Notes under the pieces: generated by a model
Seen by the model: the letters and a program-made list of their open reading frames with translations, nothing else
Database searches by the model: none
What the model was told of the DNA's origin: nothing
Origin: Agaricus subrufescens
Lineage: Eukaryota; Basidiomycota; Agaricomycetes; Agaricales; Agaricaceae
NCBI GenBank assembly: GCA_029945375.1
Contig: JAQOTE010000039.1
Span: 1 to 43,616, forward strand
DNA length: 43,616 bases
Direction of reading: 5' to 3'
Translations under genes and position numbers: made by a program
In this document: positions 11,180 to 21,300 of the stretch, piece by piece
Layout: each line of letters starts with the position of its first letter
Position numbering within the stretch: the first letter of the stretch is position 1

Positions 11180-12091
11180 GCCATGAGTAAAGGTGCTTGT
11201 GGCGAATTGTAATCCAGTTCTTACACGAATCTTGGTATTTCTAGAACAGTTTGACCAGCGATAGCATGATTCTAACAGTATATCTGACGTCTCCGCGTAG
11301 GGTAGGTATTAGTCCCGCAGTTCAAACCTGTGTACTCAAGGTAGAACAGCTTGAAGAAGATTGAACATGAAGTCGGCTACTTTGAAAAAGAAAAGTCTAG
11401 TAGCAGGAAGTAGTCAAGTCCCCATATATCGTTCTCAAGTATTAGGGTTTAGAGTTTAACGTGCAGCGTGGGATGACTTCGTCCGTGCTGGAGTAGACTG
11501 TATTGGGTGCAAGTGGATGAGAAGACAAGTGTCTACCCGCCAAGCCCTCGAAAGAGATGAGTGGACGAATACCGGGTGCACCAAGCGCGAGCCTGTGTTG
11601 GCATGTGGAGGTCGAGACACAACTTGCTTACTTGCGGGGATTCAAGATGATCCCCGTTAGCTTCGGCCCTCGGCTTTCTCCATGCCTGATTTCTCCTTCC
11701 GCTGTCCGCGACTCCTACCTCCTCACAATCCACCGCACTCGATTTCAAAGGGGCCGCCTCTGCTGACAAAATGCAAGGAGGCACCAGTGACCAACCCTTG
11801 CATTGGGTCTCACGGCCAACCACACCAGTGAACTTTATTGACTAGAGCTCTACACTTAAGTTTAGCTTTGAGGATTCGGCTGCACAGCCGGCTGTTCATT
11901 TCTCACATCTCCCCTGTTTCATGGACTCAATCCAATCTCAGCGGCCCTCGCCACTGCAGCTTTCAACGTGTTCACTCGCAACGCCTTCACATGGCTTGAC
12001 AGGTTCAGAACGCCAAAGCGTGAGCCTCCGTTGTATATTTCACATTTGAATGATGTGATTGAACCGTTGAAAGGTTTCTTCGGGAGAGAAT
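11180..12091. other. Upstream region of the caspase gene and spacer
   Basis: The part next to the caspase promoter (to about 11290) has a diverged copy at 14335-14460. The rest shows no supported gene; overlapping frames at 11533-11823 and 11557-11766 look like chance. Confidence 0.45.
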
Positions 12092-13258
12092 ATGCCGCCG
12101 TGGCATCACCAGGGTCAAGAAATATTCAAGAACGCGCACAATTTCACTATCATGAGCGCAAACTTTATCGACAACAATAGCTGCAGCTGTGAGCAATATA
12201 TCGTTCGCCTATAAGGGAGCACTCAAACCTTTCCATAGATTATTTATCGACTATCTGTTCCGGTCTGGGTTTTTTCCTGATATCAAATTCGAGGCTCGAG
12301 AAACCATGATCCAATGTGTTTTCAGCTTGGGTACTTAAGGGCACTCCGGGTCTTGGTGACGAATGTGATTATTTTCATTATAACCAGCTGGCTCAAAGGA
12401 GTGGTGCCTGTAGCAAGACTCAAACGTGGAGATCCGGTGTTTCAGAGCGTGTCTTGTATCAAGGTATTGACCACTCGGCTTGAGAGATACCATCATGAAT
12501 TTCCGCTTTATGAATTACGCGACCTGGTGTTTGTGAGTCTTCTATCATTGGATTGTTTCGTGTTTGTGTCTGAAACTAGATATCAGGACAAGCCTAGACA
12601 TGGAGCACGGTATACTAATGCAAATACCCGCCAAGGAAGTTGACATTTTCGAAATTGGCTGTCGTCGCGAGGTCAGGTTGCAGTTTCATCGCCCTGTCAC
12701 AAAGACGACTCTACCCAATATCTGGAACTCATCTTGTATAGTGAGTGAAATCGTACACAATCGCATAGACTCTGCTTCAACTCGTATTATACAGCATGAA
12801 CGTAGAGGTCAATGCATAGAGGGGAAAGAATCGAACTGGGTGGCTACTTTTGGTCCAGAGCAATACACTTGCTGTTTCGAGAAGTTCAAACGGCAGGTGA
12901 ATGGTTGGATTAATTGATCTCCAGATAATGTTTTTACGATCATGTTTACCTCTGCGAGGGCGTGCTGCGTGGAACTTCGATTCGTGGATCCGGAGGCTGG
13001 TATACCAGAGTGGACTTATTGGTCGTGGATTAATCTTTCTGTTGGGGGGCGCAAAAGACTCGGGAGCGCTTTTTGATGTATCGTATAGTATACCATTGAT
13101 CTGTTATCGTTCTCGAGTAGTTCGAGGTCCGAGGTCCGGTTCCATCAACGCTGTTTTAATAACCCTCAACGGGGGAAGGAATCAAAGCCCGCCAATATGC
13201 GGACTTGATCACATCAATAGGCTTCAGGGGTTCGAATCATGAATTATTCATTGAATAG
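12092..13258 (+). pseudogene. Decayed multi-exon gene of unknown family
   Basis: Coding-like pieces follow one another on the plus strand. An ATG at 12092 opens a peptide with FKNAHNFTIMSANFIDN, similar in style to the N-terminal linker of Agaricomycete NACHT and kinase proteins. Then come pieces containing LKRGDPVFQSV, RLERYHHEFPLYELRDLV, IPAKEVDIFEIG and NWVATFGPEQYTCCFEKFKRQ, with a good intron at about 12739-12793. The frame then meets TGA at 12915-12917 (VNGWIN*SPDNVFTI), after which the same frame carries on with ELRFVDPEAGIPEWTYWSW. The last piece (GEGIKARQYADLITSIGF...) ends at TAG 13258. One in-frame stop plus joins that need unusual splice sites point to a pseudogene. A sequencing error at the TGA is the alternative. 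I do not recognise the family. Confidence 0.45.
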
Positions 13259-14004
13259 CTATTTACATCTGCTTCACTGGGAGATACAAGACCCGGCATC
13301 TGATGGATTATAGAGATAGTATATATAACCTCGTTCAACGCTTTTGTTGCATAATCGGACTTCAGTTTGATCTTCATCAGCACAAATGGAAAGACGAGAC
13401 GCATTGAGAAAGAATCAAGCAACGAAAATAAATTGATCATATAAATTATGTTATGTCAGAAAATTTGAAGCAGAATGAGCAATAAATAAGCAATACGTAA
13501 GCATGATCTAGGTGGATTTACCGGGTGATAATTTTTAAAACGAAACATTCTTAACGCGCTTTGTGGTTGTTGGCGAAAAAAAGAAAAGAGAACGGCGGAA
13601 TCGAAGACCGGCCTGAGAAGAGACACATCATATTAGTACCAGATCACAACAAGGAATTAAGAAGCAAGAAAAAAAGTAAGGTTGTCTTTCAGCTTTCCGT
13701 TCTTGGTTCCCCTCCACCTCAATGCTCTAAAACGGTTCCTTGCCTCTAAGAAAATAGAGCCCAAGTATACACAGAACAAAAGCATTGGGAGGGGGGAAAC
13801 CAGTGCTTCACCGATGTTAGGTTAAGAACATAACATCTCAACGCAGGTGTGTGCAAAGTTGTCATCCTAAAGAATAATGGAGGATGTAAAAGAGGATTGA
13901 TACATACTGAAAGGATCGAAGCAGACAGAGGAGATTGAGCGGAAGATGATATACACCGAGAATTAGGGTGCTTGTGCGACATTCAATGCGTGACACCGAT
14001 CAGT
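13259..14004. other. Spacer without a supported gene
   Basis: It lies between the decayed gene and the caspase-gene fragment. Minus-strand frames at 13237-13440 and 13746-13982 have no recognisable motif; part of this stretch may be diverged downstream sequence of the caspase duplication. Confidence 0.4.
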
Positions 14005-14334
14005 GGTGTGAAGGCTAATGATATGGAGTGGAATGGGGGCAATGTATAAGCGAGCCTTAAGATAGCGTTTGAACTCACCGGCATCCCGGGTCGTGACACT
14101 GAGGTCCGGCCAGTCGGATGAAAGATAGGTTTTTAACCCAATGATGAGAGCGTGGCCTAGAGGGCTGAACGTTTGAAGTAGCTGAAAAGGGAAGGTAAGA
14201 ATGCGAATGAAGTTAGAAAGAGAGGTTAGTGAGATAGGCTCACTTTAATGAAGACCCAGATAGTGATGATGGTCATCTGAATGAGTTGAAAGATAAACTG
14301 AGAATGGAAGACGGCGAACATATGATTCATCCAT
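14005..14334 (-). pseudogene. 5' fragment of a second caspase gene
   Basis: It parallels the first three exons of the intact caspase gene. The inferred ATG is at 14334, and ATGGATGAATC aligns with ATGAGTGAACT; the following intron donor has changed from GTATGT to ATATGT. A second intron acceptor and a TACTTCAA... exon start are kept. Where the intact gene encodes LYALIIGINTY, this copy has an in-frame TAG and about five extra bases that shift the frame, then GLKTYLSSDWPDLSVTTRDAGEFKRYL in the shifted frame. Similarity fades beyond a stretch matching NIISLRN. No His or Cys catalytic region is present. It is a dead 5' duplicate about 3.2 kb from the intact gene and in the same orientation. Confidence 0.75.
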
Positions 14335-14460
14335 GGCAGTTGTTCTATGGACGGGTATGAGTGAAGGTAACAGCCGCGAGTTGGAACGCAGTTCTTGCGC
14401 AGTATTTCACACTTCTAGAACAACTGGAGCGATGTTCGCATGACATTAACAGCACAGCGA
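14335..14460 (-). repeat. Diverged copy of the caspase-gene promoter
   Basis: Compared with 11136-11290, matching blocks occur in the same order (GAGTGAAGGTAACAG against GAGTAAAGGTGCTTG, CAGTTCTTGCGCAGTATTT against CAGTTCTTACACGAATCTT, TTCTAGAACAACTGGAGCGATG against TTCTAGAACAGTTTGACCAGCGATAG). The duplication therefore included upstream DNA; the TATA motif is lost here. Confidence 0.65.
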
Positions 14461-15212
14461 ATTCCTGCGCATAACGTGAGCATTAATTGACTTCATACAA
14501 CTCGAACGCATGTGGAATTCCGCAGTCCAAACCAATTTCAAAGCGGTGTAGTGGGAGAGAACAGTTTCAAGGGGGTACTCGGAGCCTCTTCTATAAGACG
14601 ATCGAGTATCTGGAAGCAGTCGAGCGTTGGTATCAAGTATAACATAGATAGAATTGAGCAGGGGCCTTCTCCACGAACAGAACCAAAAGGAGTAAGGCAC
14701 CTGAGCGAACAAGGGTTTGCCTCGTTGCCAAAGTACCTTGGCGAGTACGACTGATAGGGGTCGTTCCTTCCCATAAGAATGCCTTGACTTTTTGCATGCT
14801 GGGATACGCTACGACTTTTCCCGAAAAACTCCTATTCAAGGCCTTTGAATCCTGTGTGTTGTTCGAAGGAGGCACGATACAGTCTGTCAGCGGAGTGAAA
14901 TCGCCTGAAACAGTGAAGCGGATACTTGTGCAGTCTTGAGAATGAGGCAGGCATAGGATGTGACCAAAGTTCGGAAGTGCGCCGTGCGGAACTGTTCAAA
15001 CCTTTGCGTTCCCGTGACCTCATTCAATTCTATTTTTATCGATCCGCTCAGCAAACAAACTTCTACAACTCGGTATCATTGCTACATTATGGAGCTTGGT
15101 GAAACTGTATCAAACAGAATCTCTGACCCGGGCTCTGAGCTGGAGAAAAGAGGAGGAATACACAGTGGGAAATGAAAAGAGACAATCTGAGCTGATTCTC
15201 TGGGAACGATTA
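14461..15212. other. Spacer without a supported gene
   Basis: Several overlapping frames of 60-90 codons on both strands compete, none with clear coding character. Nothing else is seen. Confidence 0.4.
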
Positions 15213-16061
15213 CTATTTAGAACGCGGCTTAATCTTCAGTTGAAAGGGAGGTCTAGACTTCCCAGGGCCAGACTTCAGCTTTTGTTCTCGAGACCTCTTC
15301 TTGTCTCCGCCCTTGTTGACCGCGACTTTTCGAGAGTGGTCCCGCAACTTGGGTTTGACATTTGGTGTAACAGTCACTTCGTCCACCTTTCCTTTCGCGC
15401 CTCTGAAGCTCACGATCAATATCCCCAGGTCAGAGGCGACAACGTTGAACGCTTGCTCACGTTTCAGGAGGCGTTGCACTCCATCTAAATTTATATTTAA
15501 TAATGGCTTTTATTTAGGGAGAAACTCGGTTGCTAGACACTCACTCGTCCTCATCCAGGTCGATGTCAATGTTGTTCGATGGGCTATAGTATTTCATCAG
15601 GTGCTGCACGCGACTTGAATATCTGGAGAAAAAAGACGGACCCAATGCCAAATACTCTAGGTGACATGAAAAACTCGTTGAGATAAAAGCTTGTATCATC
15701 GACTGGATTAAGCTTACTGGAGCTGGGCTTGCGCCTTAAGGCCTACGCCATGAAAGGATATAGTCTCAATTTTTGAGCTTGATCCATATTCAAAATGTAG
15801 GTCTCGCACTAGGATCTCGGTCGCCTTACCTCGCAACGAAAGTAAAATCACAAGCAGAATCAATGTGAGCCATTGTTATCAATGACGGAGTTGAATGGGC
15901 GGCGAAGAATGGGAATCTACTATTGCTAGCCTTCCCTCCGTGACATTATAAGCACCACTCTGATACCGTAACTTGTTCGTTGACAGATCATACGTGCGTT
16001 TGAAACGTGTACTCCACTTCCAATGGAAGAAGGAAGACTGATCATGGATCCCAAAAATCAT
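15213..16061 (-). CDS. Hypothetical protein, paralogue of the neighbouring gene; exon structure uncertain
   Basis: Two minus-strand pieces can be supported: an upstream frame (16061-15879) and a C-terminal exon (from about 15479 to the stop at 15213). The C-terminal exon has a short hydrophobic stretch (VVASDLGILIVSF), then KVDEVTVTPNV and a very basic tail ending RPPFQLKIKPRSK. The tail is clearly related to that of the next gene (EVVVTPDV and RPPARLKIKPDSK), so both belong to one family duplicated in tandem. Between the pieces are several possible introns that I could not join with certainty. The function is unknown. The basic tail after a possible membrane helix would suit a single-pass protein with a cytosolic tail, but this is inference. 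Either copy could be a pseudogene. Confidence 0.4.
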
Positions 16062-16613
16062 TTAAACACACGAACATTCAGAATGACAAGCACTAGCCCA
16101 TGGCGTATCTTCCGACTTACTATGTATGGGCAAATATCATGAGTCACTGAGCGAAGATGACTGTACTTCACATGGTATTGCAGCCCTATATATACATACA
16201 ATCCTGATCGTTTCTAGAGCTTCTTGATCATATGATATTTATAGTCTAATTGTTACCTTCTCCTCCGCATACTGGAAGCATTAATAGTCTTCATACAATC
16301 CGGGCACTTGCTTGAAAAATCACTCGGGGCTCGCGGAAAGCCTAGAGACCAATCCAGCGCCTCGACAACTATCATTAAGCAGAAGCCTCTAGCGCCTCGC
16401 CATGGGGGTTTGTAATTGCGAAGGATTCATTCGGAGAATTCAACAAAAACGAATACAAGAACAACAATGCGGCATGTTGTACTAATGGGCGGTAGATCGC
16501 AATACACGTGGTCACACTAGTAGCATTAACTCTAATTTAGTCCTTGACCAAACTTTATGAGGAATAAACAAGAATGACAAAATAAAAAAATCGAATAAAA
16601 TCTGTAGGGAAAT
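16062..16613. other. Spacer between two paralogous genes
   Basis: It contains the probable promoter of the 15213-16061 gene (CCTATATATACATAC near 16190, TATA-like on either strand). No gene seen. Confidence 0.45.
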
Positions 16614-17509
16614 TTATTTGGAATCCGGTTTGATCTTCAGTCTAGCGGGAGGCCTGGTTACACCTGTTGAAGAGTTTCGTTGTTGAGATGTTTTAGGTTT
16701 GCCAACCACAATCTCCCGCTGGCCCGTGTCATGCGACTTAGGTTTGGTAACATCCGGTGTAACAACTACCTCGTCTGACTTTCCCATCAGTATACTCTGA
16801 AAGTTTACGGTCAATATGATCAGGTTGAAATTGATGATTGTGATAGTTAAATGAGTCTGGCGCCTTCAATATCCAAATCGGCGGTCGAACATTGTCCCGG
16901 CGGGAGCTTGTATTCATTTTCGAGCTGTATCCTGATTAGTGTCTAATCCACATTATCATGCCGGGGGCTGCCTTACTTTCCACACGAATGTACACATTGT
17001 TCCAAGTATACGAAAGCCACGCCAGGCAGTGAGCATAAATTCTCCGGGCGGTATGAGGGTTCATATTGAGTAGTCGAGGCGGTGAAGTAGGCCTGGGATT
17101 TCAGTAAATCCTTTGACCGACTAGTAAATGTCGGATGATGTACCTCGACGACGCTGAAGGTCGAAGTGTTGGCAAAGTCCTTGCAGCCATCACATTCAGT
17201 CAGCGACTCGCAGTTTAGCTGATAGATGGACCCTGGGAAGTTGATATCGGAGAGGACCAATGGGCGGAGGTCAAACGTGCGGAAGTCAACTTCGGGGAAG
17301 TGGTCCATTTCCATTTTGTAGTAGACTTTTCTACTAGGGTCTGAGAACGAATCCCGACGAGGCTGTATGGGCATCAGTTGCGCGTTCCAGTGAGCTGTGC
17401 AGCTGTCGTTCATTAGGAAAAAGTGGCAGTGTGAGGAGGTGGGGATTTGCCCGTGGCGCTGGGTGAGGGGAATAAAGAGAGTGGCATTATCTCTGTAACT
17501 TATATACAT
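16614..17509 (-). CDS. Hypothetical, probably secreted or surface protein with basic tail
   Basis: A long first exon (from 17509 to about 16979) encodes a Cys-containing, N-glycosylation-rich region (RDNATLF, NDSCTAHW, SLTECDGCKDFANTSTF). It ends CVHSCGK at a GT donor, and a good intron leads to IQLENEYKLPPGQCSTADL. The C-terminal exon (to the stop at 16614) has a hydrophobic stretch (NLIILTVNFQSIL), EVVVTPDV and a basic tail ending RPPARLKIKPDSK, shared with the upstream paralogue. Several cysteines and NxS/T sites suggest an extracellular N-terminal part. The true start is uncertain: 17509 is an in-frame ATG, but an upstream exon with a signal peptide may exist. The join between middle and last exon is not settled. 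No known domain is recognised. Confidence 0.45.
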
Positions 17510-18010
17510 GCCAGTTGGATATCAGTAACAGGTGTACGATCACACGCCATCCACATTTGGTAGATCATGGACTTTTACTTGTGGTGCTGCGGCAATTCTT
17601 TCAAAGCTCCTGTGCGCAGTGTTTCTAAATCGGCTTTCAGAGGTAGTGCATTTCTCCGATGGCTATGTCAGTACTGCAATACATCCTACCTTATTCCATC
17701 CCCAGACTAAACAAATCACTGCACAGTAGTTGCACCGTTGGTGGTTCTCGGTACTAGCATCCCTACACCCTAGAGGCTTCTGTTTTGTTACTACTACACG
17801 CACAAATCTGCATCTGTTAGGTGAGCTTGAGCCGATCAATCTTCGGCAGCCGAAGTGATGATGTATAAAATAGTAGTGCGCTGGCACGAGGTAGAGACAA
17901 AATCGGGTGGACTGGCTGTCTATCGTACACGTCGCTTCATAGTGACATATGAGACAGATCAGAGACAGCGGTTCTGCGGCTGTCCATAATCCACAAGGGA
18001 GAAGTTCCTG
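17510..18010. other. Flank of the Gypsy element
   Basis: Host-like sequence to the left of the LTR. No gene is seen; short frames on both strands lack recognisable features. Confidence 0.45.
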
Positions 18011-18208
18011 TAACGAGAGAGGTAACTGTCACGTTACACGGTGAAGACCTTTCAGACGGAGGACTCGACAGGGATAACTATCGGGTTAAGAAAAGTCTGG
18101 CTAATACAAATAGTCAAAGGGGGTTTATATACGTCCATACTATTTGTCTAGCCCGTGTAAGAAGAAACAAATAACAAACATCGGATAGTGACATAGCCGG
18201 TCGCTACA
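18011..18208 (-). repeat. 3' LTR of the Gypsy element
   Basis: On the minus strand it begins TGTAGCGACCGG and ends CTCTCGTTACA, a TG...CA pair with near-inverted tips (TGTAGCGA and TGTAACGA). It contains a TATA-like TATATAAACCC (about 18125-18135). Length 198 bp, short but usual for fungal Gypsy elements. Confidence 0.75.
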
Positions 18209-18226
18209 TACGCCCTCCAAAGCTCT
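18209..18226 (-). other. Polypurine tract
   Basis: GAGCTTTGGAGGGCGTA on the minus strand stands directly before the LTR tip. This is where plus-strand DNA synthesis is primed in LTR elements. Confidence 0.5.
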
Positions 18227-18329
18227 GGAGAAGAGCATTTTAGTTAAAAGGAAAAATGAAAGGTAAGAGCAGAATGAAGAATGAAGTGATTTAAGGATTA
18301 AATCCAACTACGACCTATAACAAAGATCA

Positions 18330-21300
18330 TCACATTTGAATCAACATAGATCCGGAGGGATCACCAGTAGAAACGACCTCGGCATTGGTTAGATGTGCGG
18401 GATTGATAGTTTCGTTCGTAGCCGAATGAATAGCATCATGAGTAGAGTTAAGGGCGTCATCGAGGGATGAATTAAAAAGACTAGGTGATCCGGGGGTTGA
18501 TGGGAGTGTGCCCGTGTCGTTATCATCGAAGTACCTTCGCGATCTTTTTTCATACGGTTTGGTTCGCGCCCTCCGGAAAGCTCCCTTACCCATAGAACGA
18601 TGGGAGCCATATCCCGCTTTATCCACCAACTCATTTTCTTTCCTAATGGCGCTGCTAATTATAGCCCGCGTCATGTTCACAACTACGTCATCCTTTGTAT
18701 GACCATTGCCGTCCGCTAAGCCCATTTCCATCAAGGTGTTGTTTTTGGCAGGTGGTACTGCAAGGGCGTAATCGAGGAGGTCTAAATCGTTGAATGTGAT
18801 TTGTTGTCGGTCAGAGGGAACGACCCAGCGGGCTTCGTGATTGTCCCAATAAACGTAACCGAAGGGTGTGTTTTGATGATGGTTGAAAATGCGAGCGAAT
18901 TCGGAATAACCAACAGGCTGGGTGACCGTGAAGTTGCCTTTACGAATGTGCCCATCGAAGATGTTGTAGGATCGCATTAAAGCGGGTGAAAAGTGACGAT
19001 AGACCGGGGGTTTAGACGCAAAACCTGGGTCAGTGGTATCCTTGATGGTCCATAATGCAGGTTCCCATGCGTAGATGAATGGGAAATTGCTTTTGAGCGT
19101 GTTTATAAGAGTCCTAGGTGGGCGCCAATCTATCTCGGGCATGTTGTGTGGAGTGAAACAGGGGAGAGTATCTGTGGGAGAAGAGTGGTGAGTTGAGAGT
19201 GGATTATGTTGAGTCGCTGTACTTGAATACTCGCAAGAGCGTTTAAATGCATCTTGCACCTCTACATATCCGAGCAGGATTTGTTCATCGTCTAAGCAAG
19301 TGTCATTTTCCTTTCCGGTTAACTCGTCTACGTCGTTTATTCCTTGTGCCTCGAAATATTGTTTTAGTGCAGTTAAATGATCCACTTTGTGATACGGTAA
19401 CCAGGTGACATCACCTGATTTCCATACTATTTCGAATAGAGCATCTCGTCTCATTCCGGAATGAGATTTGATATGTGATACTGACCACTCTTGGCCAGTA
19501 TTCTCCCATAGAGTGTCCTCGGAGCGGTTAGGGAACAATCGGTCATCACTGGGAATGTGTATTCTGAGCAAAGAAGCGTGAAAAACATCATGTATACCTC
19601 GCTGTTTGAGATTTTTTGAGATTCCGATCCGGAATGAGTCATTATTGAAATTTTGAGTTATTGGAAATGGACCCACATACTTCGGAAAAAACTTCCGAGC
19701 TAGACCCTTTGGTACTGACAGATTTTTGCTTGAAATGTAAACCAGGTCACCCACTTCAAATGGAGACGGCAATCTTTTCTTGTTGGCGTTCCTGATTTCT
19801 TTTACTCGATGGGCTAAAATACTGTCATGGGCGTTAACGATAGCCATCTTTAGATCAGAGGCGAATTTCAAAACACCAGGGTATTCCTTTTCCCTTTTTG
19901 TGTCCCACAGGAAAGCGCGAGGTAGAAGTCCGTAGTTAAGAAAGAATGGCGCATAGCCCGTGACTTCTGACCTTGCCGAGTTTATAGCAAATTCGACGGC
20001 CGGTAGTTTTGTCACCCAGTTTCTTTGATCTTGCGATATGCACTGCCTAAGCATTTGCGTGATGGTTCTATTAGCTCGCTCAGTTGCCCCATCCGACTCA
20101 GGGTGATAGGCGCTGGACATCTGTAGTTTGGTACCTATTAGTTCATGGAGACGCTTCCAGAAAATACTGTTGAACAGAGAGTCACGATCACTTATGATTG
20201 ATCTGGGTAATCCATGTAGTCTGTAAATTTCACTGAACAAGAGTTCAGCAATTTCTCGGGCATTGAAGTTTTGCCAGCTTGGTATTAGATGGACCATGCC
20301 AGTTAGTCGATCAATCACGGCAGTAATAGTATCGAAGGATCCGTTTCTGTTATGTGATTCGGGTAACGGTCCCACAAAGTCAATGCCAATACTCTCCCAC
20401 GGTCTCTGTGGTACTTTTAGTGGATTTAGTAACCCAAATGGTTTCTGATTTGAAGGTTTGCTTCGTTTGCACATTATACAGGTCTCGCAGAAATTAGCTG
20501 TATCTTTGGATATTGTTCTCCACCATACCTGAGTTCTTAGGTGGTGTAGTGTTTTTCTAGGTCCCAAATGGGCGAGTAGTGTATGTGCTTCCGAAATTAA
20601 AAGTTCGCGAAGACTTCTGCCGTCAACTGTGACATCTGGAATACATAATGCTTCTGATCCTTCTAGTTTAATGTACATTAGGCCGTCTTTTATTGCGAAG
20701 TTTTTGTGTTCTTTAGGTCGTTCCGCTATTGGTCTGAAGACGTCGTCTTCAGTGTATTTACCCTTTATCAATTGTGAGATGTCGATTCCGTTCGTATTTA
20801 CGGTGAGCATAAGTTTTGGAACAGTGTTTTGGTTGTCTTCTACTGATTCTTGACTATGTGTCGTTGCTTTAGAGTTCTTGGGTTCTTTAGTTTCCTTACG
20901 AGAATAGGAGTCTTGATTGGTCCCTGTTTCAGATAACGTGTCTGCGATCGTAAGGGGCTCCTGTAATTTTCGAGGGTTCATTGTGCTGGTTCCCTTTCTT
21001 GCGGGTATCCTTATGACTAGTCTTTCACCTTCCTTTGCGTGTTGAGAGCTTTCCTTGGCTTTTGGTGAGTTCTTTGTTTCTGCTTTCTTGTTGCTGATCC
21101 TCGTTGTTTTCTTAGCCTGATTCCCGCCCTCCTTTCCTTCCGGCAGGAGGAAACGCCTATAGCCCATCTTGCCATTCAACCGGGCTGACTGCCTGATTTC
21201 CACAGCCAGACTCTCGAATGTCTCATCCTTCCTATGCTGCAACGCAGATGCGCCCTCCGTTCTCTGTGAGCTGTTCCGCAATACCCGTCCTCCCCCTGCT

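Noticed and set aside
11440..11460. TTAGGGTTTAG resembling telomere repeat
   Set aside because: A single short occurrence without tandem copies.
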